Assembly (NCBI GenBank): GCA_026400835.1
Contig: JAPLOA010000046.1
Location: 1 to 64,000 of the forward strand
Reading direction: 5' to 3'
From: Planctomycetales bacterium
GTDB lineage: Bacteria > Planctomycetota > Planctomycetia > Planctomycetales > Planctomycetaceae
Length of the DNA stretch: 64,000 nt
The stretch's first letter is position 1. The number at the start of each line of letters is the position of its first letter. Positions 35,289 through 44,218 of the stretch are shown here, piece after piece. The position numbers and the translations under genes are program-made. A model generated the notes under the pieces. The model made no database searches. It saw nothing but the letters and a program-made list of their open reading frames with translations, and was not told the origin of the DNA.

Positions 35289-35633
35289 GGAAAATTTCTC
35301 CGATCTCATGGAAAACGACAGAGTTGGTGCCTCGGGCGAGGCCGTGAGTTGGCAGGCAGGAACTTCTCGGTGGGAGTGCGGATCGGCTGCATTCTGGCAG
35401 AGAACCGCGCGGAAGTCACCAAAGAGCATCGTTTGTCCCCGGCGGCAACCGCTCGTCAGGTTGCGGACAGCCGGTTTTCTCAGGCAGGTTGTCTCGATGC
35501 GTTTGTTGAGATTCTGCTGTTTAGCGTCTTGCCAGAATCGTGCTGCTTGTGAGAATTCCCGGCCAGTTGATTGTCGCCGGTTTCCGCAAAATACAGGTTT
35601 TACTTCGTCAGCTCAGAGGCCCGCATCACCAAG
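35289..35633. promoter_or_regulatory. Divergent intergenic region
   Basis: This 345-bp gap separates the minus-strand deacetylase gene from the plus-strand PhyH gene and must hold both promoters. No clear -35/-10, operator or repeat is recognisable by eye. Confidence 0.35.
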
Positions 35634-36413
35634 ATGTCAGATCACTCCGTAATTGACTGTTTTCTTGATCAGGAGGTTCGTTCCTTTCAGCGCGACGGCT
35701 ATTTTGTCGCGCGGGGGATCATGCCGGGGACTTACATCGAAACGATGAAGCAGATTACTCAGCGAGATCTGGCGGCTCATCAAGGGGATATCGAGTACGA
35801 AGCCGAACTGAATTATCCCGGCGCACCGCAATCGCTGGATGCTGAAGGTGGGCGGACCGCGCGAAGGTTGCGGCAGGCGATTAGTCGCGATCCCGTGTTC
35901 CTGAAGCTCGTCAGTGAACCGTTTCTTTTGAATCGACTCAAGCAGTTGCTGGGGCCACACATAGTGATGCCTCTCACGCACCATAACTGCATTATGACCA
36001 AGCAGCCTCGCTTCAGCAGCGATACCGGCTGGCATCAGGACACTCGCTACTGGTCGTTCACCAGTGGCGAACTGGTCAACATCTGGATCGCCCTTGGCCC
36101 GGAGTCACCTCAGAATGGCTGCCTGCAGGTTCTTCCTGGCACACACACTGGTCCCGCGCCTGCGTCTTTGCTGGACCAGGCATTGTTTCTGCGAACTGAT
36201 CTGCCGGAGAATCAGTCGGTGTTGAAAACCGCTAAGTCCGTGGAATTACTGCCGGGGGATGTCTTGTTCTTCCATGCGCGATGCTTCCATGCGGCGACAC
36301 GGAATTATTCGAACGAGACGAAGCAATCGGTCGTGTTCACTTTTCGCGCGTTGGAAAATTCGCCTATGCCGGGATCGCGTTCGGCGCAATGGCCGGAACT
36401 CCTGCTGTCGTGA
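35634..36413 (+). CDS. Phytanoyl-CoA dioxygenase (PhyH) family protein
   Basis: A 259-residue non-haem Fe(II)/2-oxoglutarate oxygenase. The iron site is formed by WHQDTRYW (HxD) and a distal histidine in PGDVLFFHARCFHAA; the 2-oxoglutarate-binding arginine is expected in VVFTFRALEN. Other family marks are FQRDGYFVARGIM, HHNCIMTKQP and GCLQVLPGTHTG. The ATG at 35634 (MSDHSVID) gives normal length; earlier in-frame codons add unlike residues. Such enzymes hydroxylate lipids or small metabolites; the substrate is unknown. The acyltransferase-like gene 141 bp downstream runs the same way, so a shared lipid-related role is possible but unproven. Confidence 0.9.
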   Translation: MSDHSVIDCFLDQEVRSFQRDGYFVARGIMPGTYIETMKQITQRDLAAHQGDIEYEAELNYPGAPQSLDAEGGRTARRLRQAISRDPVFLKLVSEPFLLNRLKQLLGPHIVMPLTHHNCIMTKQPRFSSDTGWHQDTRYWSFTSGELVNIWIALGPESPQNGCLQVLPGTHTGPAPASLLDQALFLRTDLPENQSVLKTAKSVELLPGDVLFFHARCFHAATRNYSNETKQSVVFTFRALENSPMPGSRSAQWPELLLS

Positions 36414-36554
36414 AGTCCACAACACAGGCAAAGCTTGCCACATGCCTGAGTTGGTCCACGGCAAAACATCAGGCGAAGCGCCTTTGCCTGAATTGCGATC
36501 TTTTGAAGACGAATGCTCGCCGTTATCATGAGGTCACAGAAAGGAATCCAGACG

Positions 36555-37331
36555 ATGACGGATCGCAGGAATGGACGCCGCTTTGCTGTCCCGGCTAACC
36601 GCAGGCTAACATGGGATCTCTTGACATTTCATCGCGAGATTCCGCTCTGCGCGCATGACCGGCAAATGGATTTGACCGCGATCTCAACGGCCAGAACCGA
36701 GTGTACTCAGAGAATTTCCTGGCCCGCGTTATTCATCAAAGCCTATGCCCTCGTGGCTCAGGAGATACCAGAACTTCGCCAGACCTGGTACGTTTGGCCA
36801 TGGGCTCACATTTATCAGCATGCAACAAGTGTGGCGGCGTTGACTGTTCACAGAGAATTGAATGGCGCCCCGTGGCTCTTCTGGGGCCTTTTTCGTTCGC
36901 CGGAACTGCTTGGTTTGCAGGAAATTCAGTCGACCATCGACCAGCTCCAATCTCAGCCCGCGAAACTGGTTTTTCAGAATCAGTGGCGATTAGCACATCT
37001 GCCAACTTTCCTTCGGCGGCTGCTGTGGTGGTGGAACCTGAAAATAGAGACGCGGAAGCGTGCCTCGCGACTGGGGACATACTTTGTTTCAACCCTGTCC
37101 GCGCAGGGAGTTGAGATTCAGTTGCCGCCATCGGTTCAAACCGGATGCCTGACCTACGGACCGCTTGATCAGCAAAACGTCTCTCGCGTCACGCTGGCGT
37201 ATGATCACCGAATCATGGATGGCACTCTGGTGGCACGCGTGCTGAAGCGTCTGGAGTGTGTGCTGAATGAGTCGCTGGTCACTGAACTCAAGGCTGTGAC
37301 TCAATCGACATTGACTCATCGTGCCGCCTGA
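36555..37331 (+). CDS. Stand-alone 2-oxoacid dehydrogenase E2-type acyltransferase domain
   Basis: A 258-residue protein resembling only the catalytic domain of E2 acyltransferases (or chloramphenicol acetyltransferase). The active-site motif is VTLAYDHRIMDGTLVARVL near the C-terminus, with the HxxxD pair intact. The N-terminus has no lipoyl domain and no E1/E3-binding domain, which normal E2 chains need. Upstream parts (LFIKAYALVAQEIPELRQ, ATSVAALTVHREL) fit the fold. ATG 36555 is preceded by AAGGA at good spacing. It probably transfers an acyl group between CoA or another thioester and an unknown acceptor. A PhyH oxygenase precedes it and a hairpin lies after it. Confidence 0.8.
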   Translation: MTDRRNGRRFAVPANRRLTWDLLTFHREIPLCAHDRQMDLTAISTARTECTQRISWPALFIKAYALVAQEIPELRQTWYVWPWAHIYQHATSVAALTVHRELNGAPWLFWGLFRSPELLGLQEIQSTIDQLQSQPAKLVFQNQWRLAHLPTFLRRLLWWWNLKIETRKRASRLGTYFVSTLSAQGVEIQLPPSVQTGCLTYGPLDQQNVSRVTLAYDHRIMDGTLVARVLKRLECVLNESLVTELKAVTQSTLTHRAA

Positions 37332-37376
37332 ATCGAAATTGCAGTGGCAGCACAAGTGTTGCTCCGTCAGCATCAC

Positions 37377-37403
37377 GCTACGTTTTATGGAATGAAACGT
37401 AGC
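37377..37403. terminator. Stem-loop between convergent genes
   Basis: GCTACGTTT (37377-37385) and AAACGTAGC (37395-37403) are exact complements with a 9-base loop, 45 bp after the acyltransferase-like gene. It lacks a strong T-tract. It may stop transcription from both sides; 37404-37603 shows no other feature. Confidence 0.5.
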
Positions 37404-37603
37404 CGTACAGAGCTCTGCAACAGGGTCTCAATCGCGATTGAGCATCGCACCGAATGATCCCATTCCTGAATCGTTGGGCTGGGAAGCAGCGAATCCGGCC
37501 AACAGATGAGCGTCGTGGTACGCGTCTCTGGAAAGCGAAAGACACGTCTACATCGAAGCTCCGGGAACTGTCGACAGCGTACATTGGGCCATGGCTGGAG
37601 TCC

Positions 37604-38332
37604 TCATAGCTTTTTGACCTTCTCGAACAAGTAGTCGGCTTGTATCAGGCTGCCGCTCCGGAATTGGGCATTAAATCTCCCGGCTTGTTCAAATCCTTTC
37701 GATTCCAGAAAGCTACTCACTTCCTGCCGGACCGCCTGACCCTGATACAACTGAATCTCAGAGCATTCAACATACACAAATCGACATGATTGAAGTGTTT
37801 GTTGGCCGCCAAGCAGGACATTGAGCTCGAAACCCTGGACATCAAGTTTCAATAGTTGATTGTTCCGGCCGCTCCATGTTGATGAAAAATCGTCAAGACG
37901 GGCCACCGGAACCTCGATTGTCCCCACCTCTTCGGTCTTCGGAAAGACACGCGTCTGCAGTTCGCCGATTGGCAGAAGTGACGAGCTGTCAGCGGATCTG
38001 CTCAAATGGAGTAGTGCTGTCCCCGCTTCTGTTCCGAGAGCGCATTGGTTTAGAGTGACATCACGGCACCCTCCATGAACGTTGCGGAACAAGGTCGCCG
38101 CATCAGGAATTGGCTCAAATGCCACAATGGGAACATTCGGATAGAGAATGCGGCATGCCAAAGAGAACTGCCCAACGTTGGCTCCAACATCAATAATGCC
38201 ATCGACGCTCAGTCCGCGTAATCCATGGATATGCTCAATTGCCGCGCCAACACCAAGTGTCAGCGGTTTCCAGCATGCAGGATGGACAATCGCAAAGAAT
38301 ACTTTTCGAAGCTGATTGATTTGACGTTTCAT
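37604..38332 (-). CDS. FkbM-family methyltransferase
   Basis: A 242-residue SAM-dependent methyltransferase of the FkbM type, which usually O-methylates sugars in surface glycans or secondary metabolites. The SAM site is IIDVGANVGQFSLACRILYP, followed by IVAFEPIPDAATLF and the FkbM signature LDDF...LLKLDVQGFELNVLLGG, then FVYVECSEIQLYQGQ. The ATG at 38332 (MKRQINQLRK) is preferred; the frame opens further back to 38446 but there it overlaps the upstream acyltransferase gene. The acyltransferase gene ends 52 bp upstream on the same strand, so both probably modify one polysaccharide. No other glycan-synthesis gene is adjacent. Confidence 0.9.
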   Translation of the reverse strand: MKRQINQLRKVFFAIVHPACWKPLTLGVGAAIEHIHGLRGLSVDGIIDVGANVGQFSLACRILYPNVPIVAFEPIPDAATLFRNVHGGCRDVTLNQCALGTEAGTALLHLSRSADSSSLLPIGELQTRVFPKTEEVGTIEVPVARLDDFSSTWSGRNNQLLKLDVQGFELNVLLGGQQTLQSCRFVYVECSEIQLYQGQAVRQEVSSFLESKGFEQAGRFNAQFRSGSLIQADYLFEKVKKL

Positions 38333-38384
38333 GAAGTAGGTCTTGCCTTTTGGCGGCGACAAACAAATCGCACAACGAGTGTAT

Positions 38385-38876
38385 TCAGAAGGAGCTTTTG
38401 CTGTTGTTGACCCAGCGGGGCTTGATTGGCTTCGCTGGTACGCCAACGCAAATCATTCCAGGCGGAAGATCGCGTGTGACGACAGCTCCTGCTCCAACGA
38501 TTGCGCCGCGACCGATCGTGACGTTACCGACCACAATTGCTCCAACGCCGATCAGGTTGTCTCCTTCGAGAACAACCGTGGAAGGAGGATTGCGGCCCTG
38601 CCAGTATACCGTTGAATCCGGATCATCAAATGAATGATCATTTCCAACAAAGCAGACAAAGCTTGAGATCAGCGTATCTGACCCCACAACCAGGTCGACC
38701 TCAACAAGGACCCGTCGGCCAAAAGACACATCATTTGCAATGGACAGAAGGTTAGGTGGTGAAAGAATGCACGAAGACCCAAAGTGAATATTTTTCCCAA
38801 GTTTCAATCGCGATCTCAGACGCACTGCATGGCGAAGCTTTCGAAAGTAGTGCACGACGGCACCGATGCGCGACAT
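38385..38876 (-). CDS. Hexapeptide-repeat (left-handed beta-helix) O-acyltransferase
   Basis: A 163-residue acetyltransferase of the WcaF/NodL/CapG type. Hexapeptide turns build the coil: IHFGSSCILSPPNLLSIAND, VSFGRRVLVEVDLVVGSDTLI and the strong run LIGVGAIVVGNVTIGRGAIVG. The catalytic histidine is expected in GNDHSFDD. The closing GAGAVVTRDLPPGMICVGVPAKPI is diagnostic. I chose ATG 38876 (MSRIGAVVHYF); an ATG at 38933 is also in frame and neither has a good ribosome site. It would acetylate a sugar of a surface polymer using acetyl-CoA. Paired with the FkbM methyltransferase downstream. Confidence 0.88.
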   Translation of the reverse strand: MSRIGAVVHYFRKLRHAVRLRSRLKLGKNIHFGSSCILSPPNLLSIANDVSFGRRVLVEVDLVVGSDTLISSFVCFVGNDHSFDDPDSTVYWQGRNPPSTVVLEGDNLIGVGAIVVGNVTIGRGAIVGAGAVVTRDLPPGMICVGVPAKPIKPRWVNNSKSSF

Positions 38877-38933
38877 CAAACAGGATCTTGATTTCAGCGG
38901 ACTATTCACTCTGTCCACAGATCGCTCCAACAT

Positions 38934-39351
38934 GTTCAATTACGATCATTTCGACGCTGAAACCATTTCTGCAGTCCTCGAAAATTGCCCCTGCTTGCTC
39001 TGCCCATGCCTGGGCCGGTCAAGCATGGCAATTGCGATCATTTTTTGGACCGATCATCTTTTACCATTGAGGCAACCAAGCCGAACATGCTACAGGACAA
39101 CGGCGAGGGCGTCAATCTTGTGCAGAGCAAGGCCGACATGCACTAAGTTGCTTGTGTGGCAAGGACTTGCATCAGAAATTTATCGTCCCGATCCGTCGAA
39201 GAGCCGTCAGCCAGTTTGCGAGCCACGCCTGAACTTTTTCGACTTCCCTCGCGACAAGCACGCGTCGGATTAAGCCTTTGAAAGGGATGCCGTCGGAAGA
39301 TGCAGACGAAGTCTGCACACGTTTCCGCGCGGTCATCGAGATGTTGACGGA
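38934..39351. other. Gene-free stretch
   Basis: No frame here shows a recognisable domain, ribosome site or family resemblance. It lies upstream of the glycan acyltransferase gene and downstream of the lipase gene, so it should contain the promoter of the former. No strong repeat was seen. Confidence 0.4.
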
Positions 39352-40194
39352 TCATTTTGGCAGTAGTGACTGATAGGTATCCAGCGAGTGAGCGGCGACG
39401 CGATCAATGACGTGCTTCCAGACATCATCAATCAATCCGCCGGATAACATGCCTTCCACGGCCTTTGATCCGATTCCTCCCAGGAACTGCGCCAGCGAGG
39501 TCATTGGGTCACGACCGACGATTCTTTCCGTGTTGCAGTGGGCAAACTCGTTCGCGATCAGGCTTAGGCCGGGTAACTTCGGCACAGGATCATTGCCGTT
39601 CGCGTAACGCGAGATCATCCCGGAGAACTCGCGATTGATCGCATCGCAGGCCTTCTGATTCCCAACCATCGGCGCCCCGTAGGTATAGATTTGATGCACC
39701 GGAATAAAACGGCGTTTTAGTAACCAGGCTCCAAACAAGGCCAGCGCACCGCCGAGGCTGTGACCAGTCACCCACAGAGGCCGGTCCATATCCTTGAACT
39801 TCGCTTCGACAGGGTCTCTCAGTGGTTCCCAGACCTCTGCAATCGCGTCGACGAATCCCTTGTGAAACTTCGCCCCGACACCAGCGGCCGCCAGATCATG
39901 GCCCAGTCGACCTTCAGGAACGATCAACAGATTCATCGCGTCTGTCAACAACCAATCCTTAAGCCCATCAATTGTTGTGGGCCCTTCGGTCCCTCGAAAT
40001 GCAACAACGATATGCTCCTCATTGTCTGCCACATAAACCTGCGTGTTATCGACGCTGATGAGTTTTGCGTTTAATCCCAGTTGATCGCGAAACTTCGGAA
40101 CTGCTTCTACCTCAGGAAGGTAGGCCAGCTGACAGGCAAGGCACAGAAAGTTCGCGTTCTCAACCGAGCCAACAACATCTTCTGTCAGTTTCAT
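39352..40194 (-). CDS. Lipase class 3-like alpha/beta hydrolase
   Basis: A 280-residue hydrolase of the fungal-type lipase (class 3) family. The nucleophile elbow GHSLGGALA carries the catalytic serine (LWVTGHSLGG); the oxyanion region is HIVVAFRGTEG; the aspartate is expected in YANGNDPVPKLP; the histidine probably lies in the FAHCNTERI or VAAHSLDTY segment. No signal peptide is visible, so it may be cytosolic or use another export route. The ATG at 40194 (MKLTEDVVGS) is preceded by AAGAAG; an earlier start at 40221 is possible. Expected activity is on acylglycerols or other esters. Downstream on the same strand of an LRR protein and glgA. Confidence 0.88.
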   Translation of the reverse strand: MKLTEDVVGSVENANFLCLACQLAYLPEVEAVPKFRDQLGLNAKLISVDNTQVYVADNEEHIVVAFRGTEGPTTIDGLKDWLLTDAMNLLIVPEGRLGHDLAAAGVGAKFHKGFVDAIAEVWEPLRDPVEAKFKDMDRPLWVTGHSLGGALALFGAWLLKRRFIPVHQIYTYGAPMVGNQKACDAINREFSGMISRYANGNDPVPKLPGLSLIANEFAHCNTERIVGRDPMTSLAQFLGGIGSKAVEGMLSGGLIDDVWKHVIDRVAAHSLDTYQSLLPK

Positions 40195-40349
40195 CGTGAG
40201 TCTTCTTGTCCGGAGTGTCAAAGCTGTTCTGTACGCGGCTACGATTCAGTTGAAAACATGGATGATCAATTCCGCGAGAACCACGCCTGATTTTAGAACG
40301 CTCATGGAACGAAGGCGGTATCGCTGCAGCGTCCGAGTGATGTCGATCG

Positions 40350-41027
40350 CTAGTTCACATACCGGCGAATTTCCGGCTCCTGGTTTTTCCACTTCCGAAG
40401 AGCAGACGCCGGGACCGAGTTTCCCGACACATCCAGCTCTTTCAGTTTCGCGGGCGGATCAGCGAGGAACACAACTACGCCGTCCTTTGTGATCTTTGTA
40501 CGAGCGACTCTGAGGCTTTCCAGAGCTGGCAACTGACGGAGAAATTTCAGGCCCTCATCTGAGATCATTGAATCGTTCAGCGTCAGTTCTCGCAGTTTCG
40601 TCAACGGCAGCAACAACTTCAACATTTCATCGTCAACATCAGGATTAGCAATTTCAAGGACAACGACGTCAGTGCGTGAACTCAGAATGCTGTAGTCGGG
40701 CCGATCCCAGCCCGTGAGCACCAAATGTCGTTCACCGGCGATGATACGTTCGCGTTCACCAAGCCCCAGCAGCAGTTCAAGTCCATGACTGAAGGCAAAC
40801 GGAGCAGCACCGATCAGCAGACCCGCAAGAATCAGAATCAGCGGCTTCAGAGAGGTGCGAAAATGAATCAGGCCATAAAGCAACGGCCCGATGGGCGTGG
40901 TCAGCACCAACAACGCCGCGAGAAAAATCCCTCTGGAACGAGAGGCTTGAGCGATCAGCCAAAAAAGCCCAGCCACCAGCAGCAGGAGCCCGCCAAAGAG
41001 TAATCCGACGCCAACAACTTCAGACAC
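40350..41027 (-). CDS. Membrane protein with short leucine-rich-repeat domain
   Basis: A 225-residue protein of no named family. Three hydrophobic segments fill residues ~5-27, ~33-52 and ~60-78. Next comes a soluble part with LRR-like units: LLPLTKLRELTLNDSMISDEG, LRQLPALESLRVARTKITKDG and AKLKELDVSGNSVPASAL. This arrangement (membrane anchor plus a few plant-type LRRs) is common among planctomycete proteins of unknown role and points to protein contacts. The start is GTG at 41027 with GAAGGG about eight bases upstream. It follows glgA by 42 bp and is probably co-transcribed, but no link to glycogen is evident. Confidence 0.75.
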   Translation of the reverse strand: MSEVVGVGLLFGGLLLLVAGLFWLIAQASRSRGIFLAALLVLTTPIGPLLYGLIHFRTSLKPLILILAGLLIGAAPFAFSHGLELLLGLGERERIIAGERHLVLTGWDRPDYSILSSRTDVVVLEIANPDVDDEMLKLLLPLTKLRELTLNDSMISDEGLKFLRQLPALESLRVARTKITKDGVVVFLADPPAKLKELDVSGNSVPASALRKWKNQEPEIRRYVN

Positions 41028-41069
41028 AGAAATTACCCTTCAAGAGTTGCCTGCGGGCTGTCCCGCTCA

Positions 41070-42614
41070 CTAACAACGGCGTTCTGCAACCCGCGCCGAT
41101 CGGCGTCCCTGAGCAGCTCGATAGACATCCACATAGCTTTCCGCGCTGCGAGTCCACGACCAGTCACCGGTCATTCCGTTCTGCACAAGCTTTTGCCAGA
41201 TCGACTTTTGCGAATAGCAATGAATCGCGCGTTCTACCGTGCCGGCAAATGCCTCGAGATTGTAATCAGAGAATGCAAATCCGGTTGCTGTTTCCAGAGA
41301 TTTTGCAGCGACTTCAGGGCTTTTTGCATCGGACGAGTAATTGATCACGGAGTCCGCGAGTCCTCCCACTTTGCGAACGATCGGCACCGTGCCGTATCGC
41401 AAACTGTACATTTGATTCAGACCACAGGGCTCAAAACGACTAGGCATCAGAAACGCGTCCGCGCCTCCTTCGATCTGATGAGCCAGTGATTCATCAAAAC
41501 CGATCTCGACTGCGACCCTGGTCGGGTACCGCAACGCCAAATCTCGCAACTGCGCTTCATAGGTCGGATCGCCGGTACCAAGGAATACCATCTGAATGTC
41601 CTGCGACAGCAGACGGTCAGCTGATCCCATGACAAGATCAAACCCTTTCTGATCGGCCATGCGCGAAACCATACCGATCAGCGGAGTGCCGCTCTGCTGC
41701 GGTAGTTTCATGCGTTGCTGCAGTTGTGATTTGCAGCGGGGCTTTCCGGCGGCCACCGTCGCTGCTGTAAAGTGCGAAGCGAGATGCGGATCAGTTCCGG
41801 GATTCCAGACATCAGTGTCGATGCCGTTGAGAATTCCAACGAGATCCCGATGACGATATCGCAGAAGGCCTTCCAGACCGTAGCCACCTTCCGGATGGCA
41901 AATCTCTTCTGCATAAGTTGGTGAGACGGTTGTAATCTGATCGGCGAAGGCAATTCCTGTCTTCAACAGGTTCAGATCGCCCCACGCTTCCATCTGATGA
42001 TGATTGAAGTATCGCCAGTCCATTCCTGTGAGCGGCATATCAAAATGCCAGAATCGGCCCTGATACGCCATGTTATGCAGGGTCATGACCGTGCTGGTGT
42101 TTTCGAATCCCGGCCGATTTGCATATTGACTATTGAGCAACGCCGGAATGATCCCGGTCTGCCAATCATTGCAGTGAATCACATCGGGCCGCAGAATCAT
42201 CTGCCGTGAAATTTCCAGCACGGCACGGCTGAAGAAGCAGAAGCGTTCGCAGTTGTCGACGTATCCGTGCCCGAGTTCCTGATAGAGTTGTCGACGATCA
42301 AAATAGTCGGGCTGGCGGACCAGCAGAACACGAACTCCTGTGCCCGGCAACTGAGTCCAGTTCACCGTGCCAGCGACTGATCGGCCATTCATCGGGATTG
42401 TAAATCGCAGCCCGGTTTCTGAAATCGTCGGCAGGCCTTTCGCTGACTGCCGCATCAGGAAATAATCCGGCACGATCAGGGTAACGTCATGCCCCAGTTG
42501 GTCCAATGACTTAGCGAGTGCTCCGACGACGTCTGCAAGGCCGCCAGTTTTTGAAAACGGTACTGCCTCGGAAGAAGCCAGCACGATACGCAGCGGACGA
42601 ACTGAGTTAGACAT
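41070..42614 (-). CDS. glgA: Glycogen synthase (ADP-glucose type, GT5)
   Basis: A 514-residue GT5 starch/glycogen synthase, adding glucose from ADP-glucose to the growing alpha-1,4-glucan. N-terminal LRIVLASSEAVPFSKTGGLADVVGAL contains the KTGGL motif that binds ADP-glucose. Later marks are DVIHCNDWQTGIIPALL, the conserved VSPTYAEEI, GILNGIDTDVWNPGTD, and in the C-domain FLMPSRFEPCGLNQMYSLRYGTVPIVRKVGGLADSV, with the catalytic Glu in RFEPCGL. Length is normal. ATG at 42614 (MSNSVRPLR) chosen over an earlier in-frame start at 42635. Followed by the LRR membrane protein; no other glg gene is in the window. Confidence 0.96.
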   Translation of the reverse strand: MSNSVRPLRIVLASSEAVPFSKTGGLADVVGALAKSLDQLGHDVTLIVPDYFLMRQSAKGLPTISETGLRFTIPMNGRSVAGTVNWTQLPGTGVRVLLVRQPDYFDRRQLYQELGHGYVDNCERFCFFSRAVLEISRQMILRPDVIHCNDWQTGIIPALLNSQYANRPGFENTSTVMTLHNMAYQGRFWHFDMPLTGMDWRYFNHHQMEAWGDLNLLKTGIAFADQITTVSPTYAEEICHPEGGYGLEGLLRYRHRDLVGILNGIDTDVWNPGTDPHLASHFTAATVAAGKPRCKSQLQQRMKLPQQSGTPLIGMVSRMADQKGFDLVMGSADRLLSQDIQMVFLGTGDPTYEAQLRDLALRYPTRVAVEIGFDESLAHQIEGGADAFLMPSRFEPCGLNQMYSLRYGTVPIVRKVGGLADSVINYSSDAKSPEVAAKSLETATGFAFSDYNLEAFAGTVERAIHCYSQKSIWQKLVQNGMTGDWSWTRSAESYVDVYRAAQGRRSARVAERRC

Positions 42615-43199
42615 ACTGAGCGTTACTTTCCACAAACGGTGATCTCGCCGGTCTGCTGCTGAGAGTTATTCAGAGAATTCACGGGCTCTGAACACGATTC
42701 TTTTCACGGGACGACTTGAGTCCGAGTGTCCCCGCGCGACAACATTCCGAACGTCGACTCAAACGTGGCCATGCACAGAAAAAACCGACCTCGCGGAAGA
42801 TTCGTCGAATAGCCGATGTTCCGCGATTTTCTCGATGACGTCCGGTCTTCGACATAGCATGCCACAAAGTCGCTTTGTCGGCTGAGGCTGCCGGGAATCT
42901 GACTTTGCCTTTCAGGAAAATCCGACAGTCTACGGAGCCGGCGACGGTCACGTCCCTTCTGACGAATATAGCGGTTCTAATGGCGGGAGAGGACGCTCGA
43001 GGAAACGGGAATGGCCGAGGTCAGCCCACGATCTGCCCCGTGGCGGCAGTGAAAGCCAGGGGCCCATTGGCCGCGAGCATGTTAAATGATCAGAGAGGTC
43101 ACAGAGTGACATTTTCAAAGGCGTGGGATAAACTGCGTTCCTTTCGATGCGTGAGTCAGTTTGCAGCATAAAGCCGCCACAGAATCAGAATGGTTCCCG
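42615..43199. other. Gene-free divergent gap
   Basis: About 585 bp between glgA (-) and the nitrilase gene (+). Short frames exist on both strands but none has family features or a plausible ribosome site. No strong palindrome was found. It should hold the promoters of both flanking genes. Confidence 0.4.
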
Positions 43200-44057
43200 A
43201 TGAAGATTGCCTGTGTTCAGACAGACGTCATTTTTAAAGACATCAACGCCAACCTGAGTTCGCTGGAAGCCACGGTACGCAGTGAGGTGAATCAGGGGAC
43301 TGAACTGACAGTCTTTCCGGAATGCTATTCGACAGGCTATTGCTTCGATTCTCTCGCGGAAGCAATGGAGTTCAGCGAATCTGTTCCGGGGCCGTCGACG
43401 GATCGAGTTGCAAAGCTCTGTGCAGAGCTGAAAACTTATGTGGTCTTCGGGATGCTGGAAAAATCCGGCGACGATTTGTTCAACGTGGCCGTGCTGATTG
43501 GCCCGGATGGGCTTATTGGCTGTTATCGTAAAGTACACCTGCCGTATTTGGGCGTTGATCGTTTTACAACTCCCGGAGATCGACCATTCGAAGTCTTTGA
43601 GGCCGCTGGTATTCGAATCGGGATGCTGATCTGTTACGACGGCGGTTTTCCGGAAGCAGCACGAGTTCTCTCGATTCGCGGCGCGGACCTGATCGTGCTG
43701 CCGACAAACTGGCCGCCAGGCGGCAGTTATATGGCGGAATTTTCGATCAACTGTCGAGCGATGGAGAATGGGATTTACTTTGCCGCGGTGAATCGAATTG
43801 GCATGGAGAACGGCTTTTCATTCATCGGCAAGAGCCGCATCTGTAGCCCGGTAGGAGCCACGATCAACTCCATCGACGACGCTTCGCCGGGAATTCTGCG
43901 AACTGAAATCGACCCGATGATCGCTCGCACAAAGCGTATCGTCCGTGTGCCCGGAAAGCATTTGATTGATCGCATGGCGGATCGTCGTCCGGAAATGTAC
44001 GCCGCAATTTGTGAACCGCACTCGCTCAAACGTCCGGGACGTGATGAACCGGTGTAA
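43200..44057 (+). CDS. Carbon-nitrogen hydrolase (nitrilase superfamily)
   Basis: A 285-residue nitrilase-superfamily hydrolase. The Glu-Lys-Cys triad is visible: Glu in LTVFPECYSTGY, Lys in CYRKVHLPYL and Cys in GMLICYDGGFPEAAR. The N-terminus MKIACVQTDVIFKDINANL is standard, and INCRAMENGIYFAAVNRIG closes the core. The pattern resembles carbamoylase/omega-amidase-type members that cleave small amides or N-carbamoyl compounds. The ATG at 43200 fits; longer in-frame starts do not. Cytosolic, single-gene unit, converging with the small Gln-rich membrane-protein gene. Substrate unassigned. Confidence 0.92.
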   Translation: MKIACVQTDVIFKDINANLSSLEATVRSEVNQGTELTVFPECYSTGYCFDSLAEAMEFSESVPGPSTDRVAKLCAELKTYVVFGMLEKSGDDLFNVAVLIGPDGLIGCYRKVHLPYLGVDRFTTPGDRPFEVFEAAGIRIGMLICYDGGFPEAARVLSIRGADLIVLPTNWPPGGSYMAEFSINCRAMENGIYFAAVNRIGMENGFSFIGKSRICSPVGATINSIDDASPGILRTEIDPMIARTKRIVRVPGKHLIDRMADRRPEMYAAICEPHSLKRPGRDEPV

Positions 44058-44218
44058 CAGGCGTCAACTCAGCATGGAGAACGAGTCCACGGCTGATCCG
44101 GTGCCGAGAAGTCGAACCGGAGAGTACTGAAAGAGTGCGTCTCACTGGAATTCTGCGACGCGGCGTTGCGTTTTGCCTTACCAAAGATTGTCCCGACCGC
44201 GAAAAGGCAGGATTGAAG

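Noticed and set aside
39143-39355. Minus-strand frame of 70 residues beside the lipase gene
   Set aside because: No family resemblance or ribosome site; it overlaps the lipase stop.
42679-42951. Minus-strand frame of 90 residues upstream of glgA
   Set aside because: No recognisable domain and no good start; likely random.
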